This document shows, one piece after another, positions 22,380 to 36,148 of a stretch of DNA of 64,000 nt. The notes under the pieces were generated by a model. The model was not told the DNA's origin and searched no databases. It saw nothing but the letters and a program-made list of their open reading frames with translations. The stretch spans positions 86,097,256-86,161,255 of the forward strand of contig OZ018333.1 of NCBI GenBank assembly GCA_963969495.1. Direction: 5' to 3'. Numbering within the stretch: position 1 is the stretch's first letter; each line of letters begins with the position of its first letter. Origin of the DNA: Ceratothoa steindachneri. Taxonomy: Eukaryota; Arthropoda; Malacostraca; Isopoda; Cymothoidae. The translations under genes and the position numbers were made by a program.

Positions 22380-22935
22380 CGTTTGCGACTAAGAAATCGC
22401 CGGGCCAGCGGGTATTTGCTTTTCCTGCCCTTTCCACGGCATCTCCAGCGTCACCTCCTCACTATCAACAATCAGCCGTTCAATGGGAAAAGAGCGGAAG
22501 GCAACGGCTGCGAAAAAGAGACTGGTGGGGTTGATCGTATCTACCATCCGCAATTAACGCTGTTGCGGATGCATACAATTTGCCTCAGTAGAGTTTCGAG
22601 GAAATACAGGGAGGGTAGAAGAGGAGGGCATTGCGTTATCAACATACCGGGCTTTGAAGTTCAGGAATCGAACAATGTCCATGGCACGGGTGTAAGAGAC
22701 GCTAAAGCTGCGATTACGGGTTTCCTGGGGGAGCATTCGGTCGAAAGCAAGACCAAGGTAAAGGTGCGACCCTACCATTTAGGATCAAGTCCTTAACGAG
22801 GTAAAGCCGTGGTAGGCGGGATCATTTCATCACTTTAGTCTTAGCAAACGTAAACCCATGCGCTTAGCCACAGGGAAGATGCGGGTCAAAGCCTGGTGGA
22901 TTGGACGCTCGAGAGTTGTGATAAGAGGACGAATG
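22380..22935 (-). pseudogene. I-clade LINE RT fragment (N)
   Basis: On the minus strand it reads ITTLERPIHQALTRIFPVAK (about 22,920-22,860), VGSHLYLGLAFDRMLPQETR (about 22,778), YTRAMDIVRFL (about 22,700), and FRSFPIERLIVDSEEVTLEMP (about 22,490-22,425). These align in order with LERRLQQALNRVS, VVESHRFLGLVFDQRLTWEA, CTRALDILRSL and FRSFLIENLLVDAGEMPLAL of copy E. It is more diverged than the other copies, so probably older. Confidence 0.75.
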
Positions 22936-23229
22936 TGTGGAGAAGCTCTTTTGATTGTAAGAGCAAAAGAGGAATAGAGACAGCCAGACGGGTCCACCAA
23001 GGAGAGTGCGGATGACACCACACATCACCCGAAAGGTGGATGGCGTGGTAGGTGATGGTTTCCTTCACAGGTGAAGGCATCTTCACCTCCCCAAAAATGA
23101 AAGGTGCCAATTTTAGCAATAACTCGAGGCTGTTTAAAAGACTTATTTTCATTTACCAAAATTAAAAGAACTTCTTTTATAAAGATTTAAAAAGGGAGAC
23201 ACTTTCAGAGGTCATTTTATAAATAAACA

Positions 23230-23467
23230 AATAAATGTCGGTTTAAGGTTAAAGTTCGCTGTTTTCAGTCCTCCATCAAGCTGCTGTGTTGCTGCTTATC
23301 AAGCGGACACCAGATAGGGCAAGCCCCAACTCCCCACCGTGATGCCCAGTCACGGTGGTAACCTCCCTGGTAAATAGCGTCAGCTTAAAAAGAATCCAGA
23401 CACGGAGATTCGAATTGCCGACCCAAAGATTGCCGGGCAAGCACGCTAACCACTATACTAGCCGGGA
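23230..23467 (-). mobile_element. tRNA-derived SINE-like element
   Basis: The minus-strand head (23,467-23,395) contains an RNA polymerase III A box (TAGTATAGTGG) and a B-box-like GCAATTCGAATCTC, about 45 bases apart, as in tRNA genes. The cloverleaf is imperfect and the B box is two bases off consensus, so a working tRNA is unlikely. The body has a 9-bp perfect hairpin with a 7-base loop (CCACCGTGA ... TCACGGTGG, about 23,335-23,360) and ends in an AT-rich tail with ATTTATTTGTTT-like repeats. Other copies would be needed to prove a SINE family. Confidence 0.65.
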
Positions 23468-23479
23468 GGATAGAAGGTT

Positions 23480-26297
<2,818 letters not shown>

Positions 26298-26317
26298 ATG
26301 TAATACAAAGTGGAGGG

Positions 26318-27400
26318 ATGAGGCCTGATCCAATAAGCTTCCAGGCACTGCGTGATATTCAAGCTCCTGACAGATTAAAGATGCTTCTACGGGTTCTCAG
26401 ACTTTTCTCATATTATTCACAGTGGATAAAGGATGTCTCTACAACGATCCGCCTTCTCATTGCTAATCATGATTTCCCAATTTCAAGTTATGCGACAATG
26501 CGCTCATTCAACTCAAATGTGACGTCGAGAATGGGTGATCAAAGTGATTGAGGAATCCATGCCATTTGAAGATGAGACGGATGCATCTGATATCTCAATA
26601 GCGGAAATACTGAATCAGGGACGCACTGCAACATTTTTCTAGCGCACTCTGCAGGGACCTGAGAAGCGTTAACTCTGAATTGAAAATGAGGTTCAAGCAT
26701 TTACTAAGACTGTTCGTCCTTAGAGACATTATGCTATCGCCAGATAATTTACACTGAAAACGAATTATCGCTCCTAAGTTGTCTGTTTGACAAATGACAC
26801 CACCGAAATATAGAAAGCGATAAGCTCATGCTTAGAAAATGGAGTTTTCAAGCTTTGATATTGAGTATAAACCAGGTCAAGAAAACTGACCATATCGTGA
26901 CCACCATTGACACTGTACACTCTCTACCATTTTCGGAATGTCAGCTTACATACATTCAGATTGTGGATCATCACTATAAGTCGTAGAGTCCTGGACTTCA
27001 TCAACTCCTCCGGGCGAGGAGTTATAATCCCCAATGCAATGGATAATGTGAGTTATAATGGCACAAAATGGAAAGCCATATCCTCCGACTCTGAATTCAC
27101 ATCATCTGTCTACTCAATGGTGGTATTTCCACCATTGAGTGGAAATATGTACAGCTGCGAACGTATCCTTCATGAACGTTTAAGTTCCCTCGTCGTTCGA
27201 TAAATGTTGGCATCATTGGTATCTTGGTTATGTTCACTTAGCCCAGTTCTGCTCAATAATCAATGTACAAAACGAACCATCAGTTAGAGGAAGCCCAACT
27301 ACTCTAGAATAATCCTCAGTACGTATAGCTTCGCTAATCTAATCTTAGAGAAGCCAGCGGACGACTCGTGCATCAGTCTAGTGGCGCATTGCCAAACAAG
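26318..27400 (+). pseudogene. Ty3/Gypsy LTR retrotransposon pol remnant (RT/RNase H to integrase)
   Basis: Immediately right of the AT microsatellite is the RT-connection motif [12 protein letters not shown]...[17 protein letters not shown]. It is followed by the RNase H region with TDASDISIAEILNQ (about 26,578) and RTLQGPE (about 26,640). Near 27,000-27,190 an integrase tail reads SSGRGVIIPNAMDNVSYNGT, KWKAI and ERILHERLSS. Multiple stops and frame changes and a large internal loss are present. No LTRs were identified. The C-terminal extension may reach about 27,560. Confidence 0.8.
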
Positions 27401-27599
27401 AGGATTGTTGAAATTACGCATAAAAAGTTCAACAGGAGGAAACTACGGTGTCAAACGGCCCGACATCAAGCAATATCGTGCTATCGAGCTCACGGAATCT
27501 GCTACGCTTCTTATTAGGCATCCAGCGACACGCAACACCTCCGACGCTCAGAACGTTGACATCATTCTCCTAATCATTTAAATTTATAATTCTCTTTAT

Positions 27600-28200
27600 T
27601 GCTTTGTCACACTTCAGGAGAAGACAGAGGAGTGGGACGACAGGGAACCCGCCTCGGAGAACGTCAAAGAAGAGACAGCCGGAGGGGGCGAGCTGCCCCC
27701 GCACCCTACGGTCGGCTTCACGCAAGTCCAGCCTGAGGAAGTCCCGAAGAGCCAGGATCTCAAAAAGGAATACGGGACAAGTACGCTAAGCCGCAGCATG
27801 GGACCATCCACAATTGGCGCAACATTCATGATTCCCACAAGAGGAGCCATGGTACACCAACGCACAGGTCACACAGCGACGAGCCTGCCTACAATTGATG
27901 CTCATATGGCCAAACTGGTGGCAATTAAAACAATGTCCTAGGAGCTCGACATAACGGGACACAGGAACACAAAGATAACCAGCACTAACAAAATGGCGCA
28001 GATCCTGACGCTCAAAGGTGACGATGAGCGAACTCGTAGGAACCTTAGCGGGACCACAGACTTAGACACCTTATAAACGTCCGTAACCCTGTGGGACGAA
28101 AGTTTATCCTTTAGTCTCGAGACATCATATTGCAGTAATTCGTTGGAGTGAATCACTCCCTTAAAAAAGGATCTAACAAACGCGGAAAAGAGGACTTATT
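27600..28200 (-). pseudogene. I-clade LINE ORF1 (gag) fragment (K) with CCHC knuckles
   Basis: On the minus strand it reads VIHSNELLQYDVSRLKDKL (about 28,150), AKVPTSSLIVTFERQDLRHF and VSAGYLCVPV (about 28,050-27,960). After a frameshift come the knuckles CFNCHQFGHMSINC and CVTCALVYHGSSC, then CANCGWSHAAA (about 27,930-27,800). A stop follows, and then RTCPVFLFEILALRDF continues. Gag domain, AGYL block, zinc knuckles and CP-x-F-x-FE block is the usual order. It lies between the Gypsy and BEL/Pao-like remnants, in the opposite orientation. Confidence 0.8.
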
Positions 28201-28349
28201 GACAGGAGTATTACGAGAACCAGAAGTTTGCGACTTCTGATTAGAGTGGTAAAATCGTGTCTCTAAAAGACAATAGGGCGGTCTACGTGACTATTTCTAT
28301 TTACTTACTCTGATTTCCTCCATGTAAAATTCTGTCAATTCCCGCCCCC

Positions 28350-28949
28350 TCACATACCGTTTGTCAGAAAAGAACCTCATACCTCTGTCGCCCAATTCCT
28401 TCCTCAAACTCTCTGAACCGGACGACCATCTGTGGGAAGCCGGAAGTAACCCTCACGAGGAATTAGACAAGTCCCTCTCGCAACTTACTGAAAAGTTAGA
28501 AGCTTTCCAGGAAATGTGGTATTCCTCATATCTACTAAGCTTGCGAGGGCACAGCAGATACATTTTTCACAGTTCCTGGGTTAATAGGTGAAGGTGGGGG
28601 GCGTAGTTTTAATTTTCATCCCATCCAAGGCCCCGTCTCTTCTGGCAGATGGGGCGCATCCTTGAACTAATCCCGGGTGAAAACAACAGGGTCCGAGTCG
28701 TTACCCTAAAAAGATGGGATGGTCAGGTTGCTCTACCCACTCGAGTTCTCTATTACACATACTGGGTCGGCAGGCCCCAATCCAGCCTCCAGCGATTTTG
28801 AAGGTAAGGAAAAGGCCTCCACAAATGGTAAATTTAAGATAAGGGATTCAACCCACAGCATCTCTGTGCCCGAAATGACCACGCCTTCCCGGCCTCAAAG
28901 GCAAGCTGCCTTGCGAGCAAAGCGTAAAATTAAGGAAATTCAAGACTAA
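28350..28949 (+). pseudogene. BEL/Pao-like retrotransposon pol C-terminal remnant
   Basis: Readable pieces: LIPLSPNSFLKL, a spaced W-x-Y/W region, GGVVLIFIPSKAP (about 28,600) and MGRILELIPGENNRVRVVTL (about 28,648). This is the conserved G-R-I/V-x-E-L-x-PG-x-VR-V-x-L block at the integrase C-terminus of BEL/Pao pol. It continues in another frame to PQRQAALRAKRKIKEIQD and a stop at 28,949, which fits the end of pol. There is at least one stop and one frameshift. No preceding catalytic domains are present. Confidence 0.65.
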
Positions 28950-29148
28950 GAAAACCAACTTGAAAACAGCCCCCCCCCCCTTTTCAAATACTTCGAAGTA
29001 ATTACTCTCCAATGCTGTTCTAAATTTCGAAACCTAACCTAACCCTTATTTATTGGGTTCTCTTTTCCCTGGCCTTCAGCCATACTCTTTTTTGTTAACA
29101 ACCCAAGACGTTGGTTTCGCGCCTTTCAAGTTAGGCGTTGTGACTAAC
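28950..29148 (+). other. Possible 3' LTR or flank of the BEL/Pao-like remnant
   Basis: This stretch follows the pol stop codon, with a poly-C tract (28,970-28,982) and a CCTAACCTAACCC motif near 29,032. No second LTR was found, so the assignment is tentative. Confidence 0.3.
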
Positions 29149-29597
29149 AGCCTTTCTTGGCAGCCCCCTTGGAAAGTATAAAGGGGGCACTGCCGCTGGA
29201 AAGAGGGAGGCACCCGAGGGCACCTCTATGGAAGGGAGAGTCCCCTACACCTGTAGGCAAAGGAGATGAGTAAGCCTCCTCTCCAATTAAAGAGTTTTGG
29301 AAGGTCCCCTGCGAGAACACAGGTCGGGGGCGGACCCATTTTTTCAGTGGAGCCGCCCGAAGGCGGCTCCGTCGATGGTGAAGGGCAAAGTGAGAGAATT
29401 TGATCTTTTAAATTCTCATCATCGGGTTTGGGGACCTATTAGTTATGGGGGAAGCAAACGCTATCACCCGCTCTGCGAGGGGTGAGTACGGGGCCGGCAG
29501 AACCAGCTGCCGCCATTTGAGGAGACTCTTTCCGCTTAGTGGCTCCTCCATAGGCACGGCGTAAAATGGATTGAGTTTGAAAGGAGAAAGGCGAGGA
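29149..29597 (-). mobile_element. I-clade LINE 5'-region fragment (O)
   Basis: Collinear with the 5' UTR and ORF1 N-terminal region of copy E (about 50,395-50,880), including the CCTACACCTGTAGGC and GGCTCCGTCGATG segments. It is truncated on both sides. On the element strand its 5' end is fused directly to the poly(A) tail of stub P. Confidence 0.75.
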
Positions 29598-29730
29598 TTT
29601 TTTTTTTTTTTTGGGGGGGGGATCTGATGACTGCCTACTTGGGCATAAGGCGCCGTACACGACACAACCTACTAATAAGTCATATTAAGAAACAATTAAC
29701 AAAAGAAAACAACTAACACCGCTAAAAGGG
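29598..29730 (-). mobile_element. I-clade LINE 3'-terminal stub (P) with poly(A)
   Basis: It consists of a 15-base T-run (29,598-29,612; poly(A) on the element strand), a G-run, and the shared 3' UTR with its stem-loop (29,626-29,654, arms partly decayed). The stub is only about 130 bases, so it is severely 5'-truncated. Confidence 0.8.
29626..29654 (-). other. 3'-terminal stem-loop, LINE stub P
   Basis: Element strand GGCGCCT ... AGTCATC with mismatches in the arms. Loop TATGCCCAAGTAGGC is identical to that of the intact versions. Confidence 0.6.
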
Positions 29731-31285
29731 TTAGATATGAACCGAAGTCTTCCCAATCCTTGAAGAAAGGCAGTTTGATAGATGAGGCTTGTTGTATCCC
29801 CCCCAATTCCTTAATTGGTAGTATATTTCGTTCCTCGCCCTTCTTATTACTAATTCGTACAAACGAATTTGTCCCTTTCTTCTCTTGCTGTTCTTGTTTT
29901 TTCTTGAATATATGACATGGCTTTAACAGTCAGAACTAGCGATTCTCCTTGTGCCTTTATGGTTTCGAATGAAAACATGGGTTCGTATCAACTGTTCGCA
30001 CTTAAAAACCAGAATTAATCGTGTCTTATTTAAACGCACTTAGAAACACTTACAGATGTGCTACTTGGTTTTACTTGACCCAATAATAAATAAAAAAAAA
30101 CACGCAAAAGAACTCGCTTATTTCGCACGATACGAATTCTGTGATTGAGACGAAAGGTCTCGGCGCCTACTCCTTACGTACTCCAAACAAAACAATTCTT
30201 ACTGAATCTTTCAAATGACAGAATATATGAGGCCGAAAGAAACAAATATAAACTCCGCTTGGGAAAGCTAGTGATGCACAGTCACCAAAAATACTGAACA
30301 CAGAAGTATATAATTTCAAATAGTCAATGAGAGCGTGTATCAACCTTTTAAAAGTCGCCTAGCAAGAAAATTATTGTTTCACGAGTTCCTTGATAGCCAG
30401 AACCAACAATCTTATCAAAGCCATTAATACTCTTAAAAAACCCCCCAACCTTTAAGAACCCTTAAAAACCTGACACCAGTGTAATAATGAAGTATATATC
30501 TATTCTATGTCGTAGGTGAAGTATGAGCTCCCTGACCTTCGTTTGCCAACTTGGATGAGGAAAAATGAGGCGAAAAGCAGGCGCGGAGGAATGCCCCTTT
30601 TTGGCGTGGGTCACAACGAAAATATATACGAGTGCTTATTTTACCTTTGGCAGATTTCAGTCAAATGGTTATGTGGTTATGGGAATCAAACAGGGTATAC
30701 AAAAATAATATTTACTACTATACAAACAATAAGATTACACGGGAGTAATTGGAAAGCAAAATGGATTTAAATGGATACTTCGGCATGCGCCGCGAGCATG
30801 CACAAACAACTAATCGCGAGAAAATGGGAGGAGGGGTCATGGGTGAATCTCGAGGTCGAATAGCGTCGCGCCTCTTCGAAGTTGATAGAGAGAAAACGTA
30901 ATTGCGTTACAATTTCTGTGGTGAGCGTCGAGGGTTTGAAATAAATGTTTTTTGCCTGCGAGTTCTTGCGGTGCGGGAGTCTCCGGAGAATTTACGCGTC
31001 GTGTCTTTGGCTGATTCGGGCGAATACTGATTTTCTCATGCCCGTGCTGGGAATATTATACAGAGGGGCCGGAAGCGCGTCCCATTTCATCTGAACGGAC
31101 GCGGCGGACGTGAACATCGCACCCTCTCGCTGATCTTTGCCCGGGCTCCAGTTTGGCTCGTCTTATCGCCCCGGAAGTGTACCCAAAGACGCCGATTGAA
31201 GGTCTTTTCGTCTGTGAGATACTCCCTAGGCCTCTGCGCACAAGTAACTCCGTCTCTCTCTGATGTTATGTTTGAAGTGCGTCCC
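29731..31285. other. No gene recognised
   Basis: AT-rich, with a GC-richer block at 30,780-31,285. The plus-strand frame at 30,516-30,770 and the minus-strand frames at 31,056-31,287 show no recognised domain. Confidence 0.4.
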
Positions 31286-32831
31286 AAAAAACTTGGGGGA
31301 CGAAGAGCCTGCTATTACTGGATAAGAGATCCTGGAAGGAACAGTGACAGGTGACATGTCCGTTGGTTTCAAGGAACCGGCAGAGGCCCCTGCCTGTAAT
31401 TTGGGCGTACAGCCCGGCAGAGAGAGGGGGTCAAGAAGTAGTTTTCGGACGGTAAATCCGGAATCATGGGCTGAGGGCGCTTCGATGTCTGAGGAGTTGA
31501 TCTAACAACGGCAGCTGACGATGATGGAATATCATCGATTTTTTTCCACCGGATCATCAGTAGGGGGGTGAGCAGGCGATAGGGGGAAAGTACGAGGAAC
31601 TAGGTGGATTTCTGCTACCGTTTGGGCCGATAAGGGGCCTAGGCCCTGTGAATGGCTTGAGGACAGAGAATATTCAGCAACTGGAGATGAGTCTATTGAA
31701 AATTCTGGAGGCTCGGCCGAGTCAGATCCAAAGGCTGCCAGCTTACTGGTGCCGATGATCCAGGTGAAGAGTCCCTCCTGTTACCACGAAGGTTTGGGTC
31801 CCATGGCCGGGTAGAAGAACATTCACTGGTGAATATAATTCTTTCAGATAACGTCTGATTGATGTCGTTAAGTGTTTCGCCCTGAGCGGCAGTCCCAACT
31901 TGAGCTGCCGGGAAGAGGGGAACAACATTAAGTCTCTCGGTATGAGATCGATGCTTGGACGGTATAACGAGAATACGTCTGACACTAACGGTAGATGGGC
32001 GATGAGATGCTTCAGGCGTGTCGAACTCGAACGAGACGGTCTGTTTCGTTCAGTGTCACGTATAACATCTAATATGAGACGGCCAAGAGGTGAGGTTTGT
32101 GCTCGAGCACGTTGGTGGGCTTTTCTCACGCCCATACGAAGAGTCGCGCACCGCGAGGACCTCTTTTTCATATAAGAAAATTGGGCAGATTTTCGACGCA
32201 GCACGGTGATTTGGTGCATTCAGAGCCATGATAATCAGAACTACAATTCACATTGGAACTGGAGTACCTACAGGAACGACCAATTCAAGCAACTCTGTGT
32301 AGTTCAACGAAGGGGCATGCCAGGACACAGAGGCACCGAGCTTTAATATAAAGGGGCAGTTCCTGACGTTCGAACGCTAAAATAAATGTAGCAGTTGCGA
32401 CTCTAGCAGAGCCTTCAGTTTTAGTCACCGTGTTTAAGTGTGAATCGTTGGGTACTAACCTTACTCTTGATTCGAGTGAGGTTGTGGTTCCTTAATTCGT
32501 TTGAATGCATGGCACCTTTGGCAAAATTCAGACGTTGATGGGGCTAAAGGATTAAGCGAACTTGTGCTATCGAAGGCAGATTTCGCACGAGATTGTGTTG
32601 AATGTGAGATAACACCTCGACTACTATATCATCACTACCGCATGGCCACATCACGGAGAGTTCACAACAGCGGGACTCAAATGTTTGGTTTACGTCGAAC
32701 ACATCCACTTTTGCAAGAGGTGTGTCAGATGACGAACTCAAGACCAGAAAGCGGGGATAATCCAAATCCGCGTACCACATCGTTGGCAAAGAGATCCAAC
32801 GAGCGAGGAAAGGCTGAAGAATGTTCGGCAT
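31286..32831 (-). pseudogene. I-clade LINE ORF1 (gag) remnant (L)
   Basis: The gag N-terminal domain is readable at about 32,760-32,560 (RFLVLSSSSDTPLAKVDVF ... DDIVVEVLSHIQ). It is followed by TKTEGSARVATATFILAFER (about 32,430), a decayed knuckle region (SDYHGSECTKSPCC, about 32,240), the FLYEKEVLA block, and a Ser/Pro linker ending near 31,370. The linker and the block downstream match plus-strand copy C (about 1140-2010) codon by codon, so C and L are the same subfamily. No ORF2 follows. Confidence 0.78.
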
Positions 32832-33848
32832 TAAGAGAAATAGAGGGGTGCATTAAGTGTAGTTAGCAGGACCAGGGGCAGGTAAAGGAGCAGGCGGAGC
32901 CCTCTCTCCAACGACAAAGTAGGGGCACTGTCGCAGCGAGCCTCTATAAACACTGTGAGCGAGCGAGGAGGGGTGGGTGCTGTTGATAACATTAAATCTA
33001 ACCACCCCATATATATCCTATTAAGCAAAAAGACACCGATAACTTTGATGTAATACGGTTACCGAGTCATGATAGACAATCCAGATTTGATGAACTTTGT
33101 CTTGCTTAAAGCCGATATCTCAATGGGTTTCTTAAAAGGAAATGGGGTGGGAATGGATTGCCATTTGGAGATCAAGACGATGACAGGTAAAGATTATGCC
33201 ATAATTTCTAAATTAGATGCCGTGGAGTTTATCTATCATTAGGTAGGTTGTTTGAGAAGGGAGTTTACTAAGGTATATTTTTCTTCTCCTCGTATGTGAG
33301 GCACGAAGACTAGCCATATCGGCTCCAGGCGAGGGTCGTGAAAAGCGGCTAAACACAGATAGGCACCGCTTACTTGGGGGCTGTGCAGCATAATTTTAGC
33401 ACCTGCGAGCGATATACGTAATGGCGGTAATAGGCAGGGATGCCGCGGACATCACCATTCATACAGGTTGTGGCGATGATGCGTACCAGCACCATCTTTT
33501 GGGAAAGTGGTTTCAATGACATGCTTGTGTACGTCTTATCATCCTTTGTGTTTTGGGGTTAATATTTTAATTCCAAGTTCTAAGAGCTCTCATACTGTCC
33601 TCTTTGGTCAACTTTGCGGTTGCTTTTCAAAATAGCAAAGACATTCCCTTGTTTCTCGCCCACCTGCCCTCCCCCAGAGAATGCGACCAACATCAAAAAG
33701 TCAAATAAAATGGGAGTAGGGGAATATCCTTCTGCTTGCGGGCCGTCTCACAGTCGGCTGCCAATACGGAAGCGCTCGATGAATTCACCCACGGTGCAAT
33801 AGTTTAGGCGACGCTTGTAGCGCATTAACATTTTGCTACTCTTAAGGT
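32832..33848. other. Intergenic region downstream of the zinc-finger gene
   Basis: No gene was seen. About 50 bases at 33,780-33,832 resemble the endonuclease-RT linker of copy E (near 47,290-47,330) and may be another LINE scrap. The 3' UTR of the zinc-finger gene must begin here. Confidence 0.45.
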
Positions 33849-35582
33849 TTATTTATCACCAGTGTGAGTTCTTAAATGTGCCACAAGATTGTTCTTCCTC
33901 TGACCCTGATAAGGGCAAAGACTGCATTTGAAAGGTTTCTCACCTGTGTGAGTATATAAATGGTTTTTAAGATGAACTTTCGTTGCAGCCTGATAAGGGC
34001 AAAGGCTACATTTGAAAGGCTTCTCTCCTGTATGAGTAAATGCATGTCTTCTAACATCTCCTTTCTTTGCAGCCTGATAAGGGCAAAGACTACATTTGAA
34101 AGGTTTCTCACCTGTGTGAGTAAATGAATGGCTTTCAAGGTGACCTTTCCTTGCAGCCTGATAAGGACAAAGACTGCATTTGAAAGGTTTCTCACCTGTG
34201 TGAGTATATGAATGTCTTTTAAGGTGACCTTTCAATGCAGCTTGATAAGGGCAGAGGCTGCATTTAAAAGGCTTCTCACCTGTGTGAGAATATAAATGGT
34301 TTTTAAGATTAACTTTCGTTGAAGCCTGATAAGGGCAAAGGCTGCATTTGTAAGGCTTCTCACCTGCATGAGTATATGAATGGCTTTTAAGATAAACTTT
34401 CGTTGCAGCCTGATAAGGGCAAAGGCTGCATTTAAAAGGCTTTTCACCTGTGTGAGTATATAAATGGTTTTTAAGATTAACTTTCGTTGCTGCTTGATAA
34501 GAGCAAAGGTCGCATTTGAAAGGCTTCTCACCTGCATGAGTATATGAATGGCTTTTAAGATTAACTTTCGTTGCAGCCTGATAAGGGCAAAGCTTGCATT
34601 TGTAAGGCTTTTCTCCTGTATGAGTTCTTGCATGTATTGTAACATTTATTTTCCTTGCAGCCTGATAAGGGCAAATGCTACATTTGAAAGGCTTCTCACC
34701 TGTGTGAGTAAATAAATGGTTTTTAAGATATACTTTCGTTGCAGTCTGATAAGGGCATAAACTGCATTTGAAAGGCTTCTCTCTAGTGTGATTATATGAA
34801 TGGCTTTTAAGAAGAACTTTCGTTGTAGCCTGATAAGGGCAAAGGCTGCATTTGAAAGGCTTCTCACCTGTGTGAGTATATAAATGGTTTTTAAGATGAA
34901 CTTTCGTTCCAGCCTGATAAGGGCAAAGGCGGCATTTGAAAGGCTTCTCTCCAGTGTGAGTCATTGAATGTCTTCTAACATCTGTTTTCTTTGCAGCCTG
35001 ATAAGGGCAAAGGCTGCAGTTGAAAGGCTTCTCGCCTGTGTGCGTATATAAATGGTTTTTAAGAAGACCTTTCGTTGCAGCCTGATAAGGGCAAAGGCTG
35101 CATTTGAAAGGTTTCTCTCCAGTGTGATTATATGAATGGCTTTTAAGATGAGCTTTCTTTGCAGCCTGATAAGGACAAAGGCTGCATTTGTAAGGCTTCT
35201 CTCCTGAATGAGTCCTTGCATGTATTCTAACATCTATTTTCCTTGCAGCTTGATAAGGGCAAAGGCTGCATTTGAAGGGCTTCTCACCTGTGTGAGTAAA
35301 TGAATGGCTTTTAAGAAGACCCTTCGTTGCAGCCTGATAAGGGCAAAGGCTGCATTTGAAAGGTTTCTCTCCAGTCTGATTATATGAATGGCTTTTAAAA
35401 TGAAGTTTCTTTGTAGCCTGATAAAGGCAAATGCTGAATTTCCCATGGTTCTCTCTAGTGTGAGTCTTTGAATGTTTTTTAATATCTTTTATGGCAGCCT
35501 GATTAGGGCAAAGTGTTCGAGGTGATATCATACCACTAAATTGAGGAATAGCCTTAAGGTCACTGGACGAACTCAATTTCAT
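33849..35582 (-). CDS. C2H2 zinc-finger array, terminal exon (18 intact fingers)
   Basis: The exon starts after a strong acceptor (TTTCCTTTTCAG) directly at ATGAAATTG and is open for 577 codons to TAA. It carries two degenerate finger units (LCPNQAA..., ICLYQAT..., each missing a Cys), then 18 consecutive intact fingers of the form C-X2-C-X12-H-X3-H with the framework C-x-L-CPYQAA and TGEKPFKC/TGEKPYKC linkers, ending THTGDK. Linkers of this kind mark sequence-specific DNA binders. The framework hardly varies, while the predicted DNA-contacting helix positions do. There are no frame breaks, unlike all ORF2s in the window, so it is very likely functional. An AATAAA overlaps the stop codon region. 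Confidence 0.93.
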   Translation of the reverse strand: MKLSSSSDLKAIPQFSGMISPRTLCPNQAAIKDIKKHSKTHTRENHGKFSICLYQATKKLHFKSHSYNQTGEKPFKCSLCPYQAATKGLLKSHSFTHTGEKPFKCSLCPYQAARKIDVRIHARTHSGEKPYKCSLCPYQAAKKAHLKSHSYNHTGEKPFKCSLCPYQAATKGLLKNHLYTHTGEKPFNCSLCPYQAAKKTDVRRHSMTHTGEKPFKCRLCPYQAGTKVHLKNHLYTHTGEKPFKCSLCPYQATTKVLLKSHSYNHTREKPFKCSLCPYQTATKVYLKNHLFTHTGEKPFKCSICPYQAARKINVTIHARTHTGEKPYKCKLCPYQAATKVNLKSHSYTHAGEKPFKCDLCSYQAATKVNLKNHLYTHTGEKPFKCSLCPYQAATKVYLKSHSYTHAGEKPYKCSLCPYQASTKVNLKNHLYSHTGEKPFKCSLCPYQAALKGHLKRHSYTHTGEKPFKCSLCPYQAARKGHLESHSFTHTGEKPFKCSLCPYQAAKKGDVRRHAFTHTGEKPFKCSLCPYQAATKVHLKNHLYTHTGEKPFKCSLCPYQGQRKNNLVAHLRTHTGDK

Positions 35583-36148
35583 CTGAAAAGGAAACAATTA
35601 GTTATTTTACAATCTCTCGTTCATGATCTTTCTGGTGTACAAGAGAGCATTCCTGAAATAGGAAGAAAGAGATGGTCCCCACCCATCCCAAATCCATTTT
35701 TTAGGACTCCCACCTCATTATGACCTCAACATAAAGTGATATATCATGAGGCATTACGCATCAGACACCCACAAATTTCTTAGACAAAGGGATAAGAAGA
35801 GACGAAAGAACGAAGGGATTCAAAAGTTATAGAATCACTATGAATAATATAATTATGAAAAGTAAAAATAAGGCGGAAATTTAAAATAATACGTGATAAT
35901 TCAACAGGATATCCTAGGCAAAGTTAGCTGCAGTGATTACTGATACACAGCTGCTGCGCTGAAATTGCGACTCGACTTTGATCACTCTGTAAGGATTGAG
36001 CAACATATTTTTTTTTTTAATTCAATAGCACTATCTCTGTTGGCGCTCACCGCCGAGGGCATGATCACTGAGGCGTGTTTCAGAAAGAAAGAGCAGAGTA
36101 GAACAGGGTCAACGAATCCTTTTTGAAAATGGCATATTCCTCTATATA
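35583..36148 (-). other. Intron sequence next to the finger exon
   Basis: The polypyrimidine-AG acceptor sits at 35,583-35,595. Beyond it, no element was recognised before the mariner at 36,149. Confidence 0.5.

Noticed and set aside
23395..23467. A functional tRNA gene
   Set aside because: A and B boxes are present but the arms do not pair well enough for a cloverleaf and no clear anticodon loop forms; SINE head preferred.
33849..35400. Regular ~84-bp repeats resembling a CRISPR-like or satellite array
   Set aside because: The repeat is fully explained by C2H2 finger codons with linker; no spacers.
33872..35446. A series of open frames of 70-137 codons in another minus frame of the finger exon
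   Set aside because: They are the +1-type translation of the 84-bp finger repeat and repeat with it; no independent motif or start context.
35583..35597. Extension of the finger protein by MFPFQ upstream of 35,582
   Set aside because: The upstream codon is TTG, and the bases form a classic splice acceptor (TTTCCTTTTCAG).
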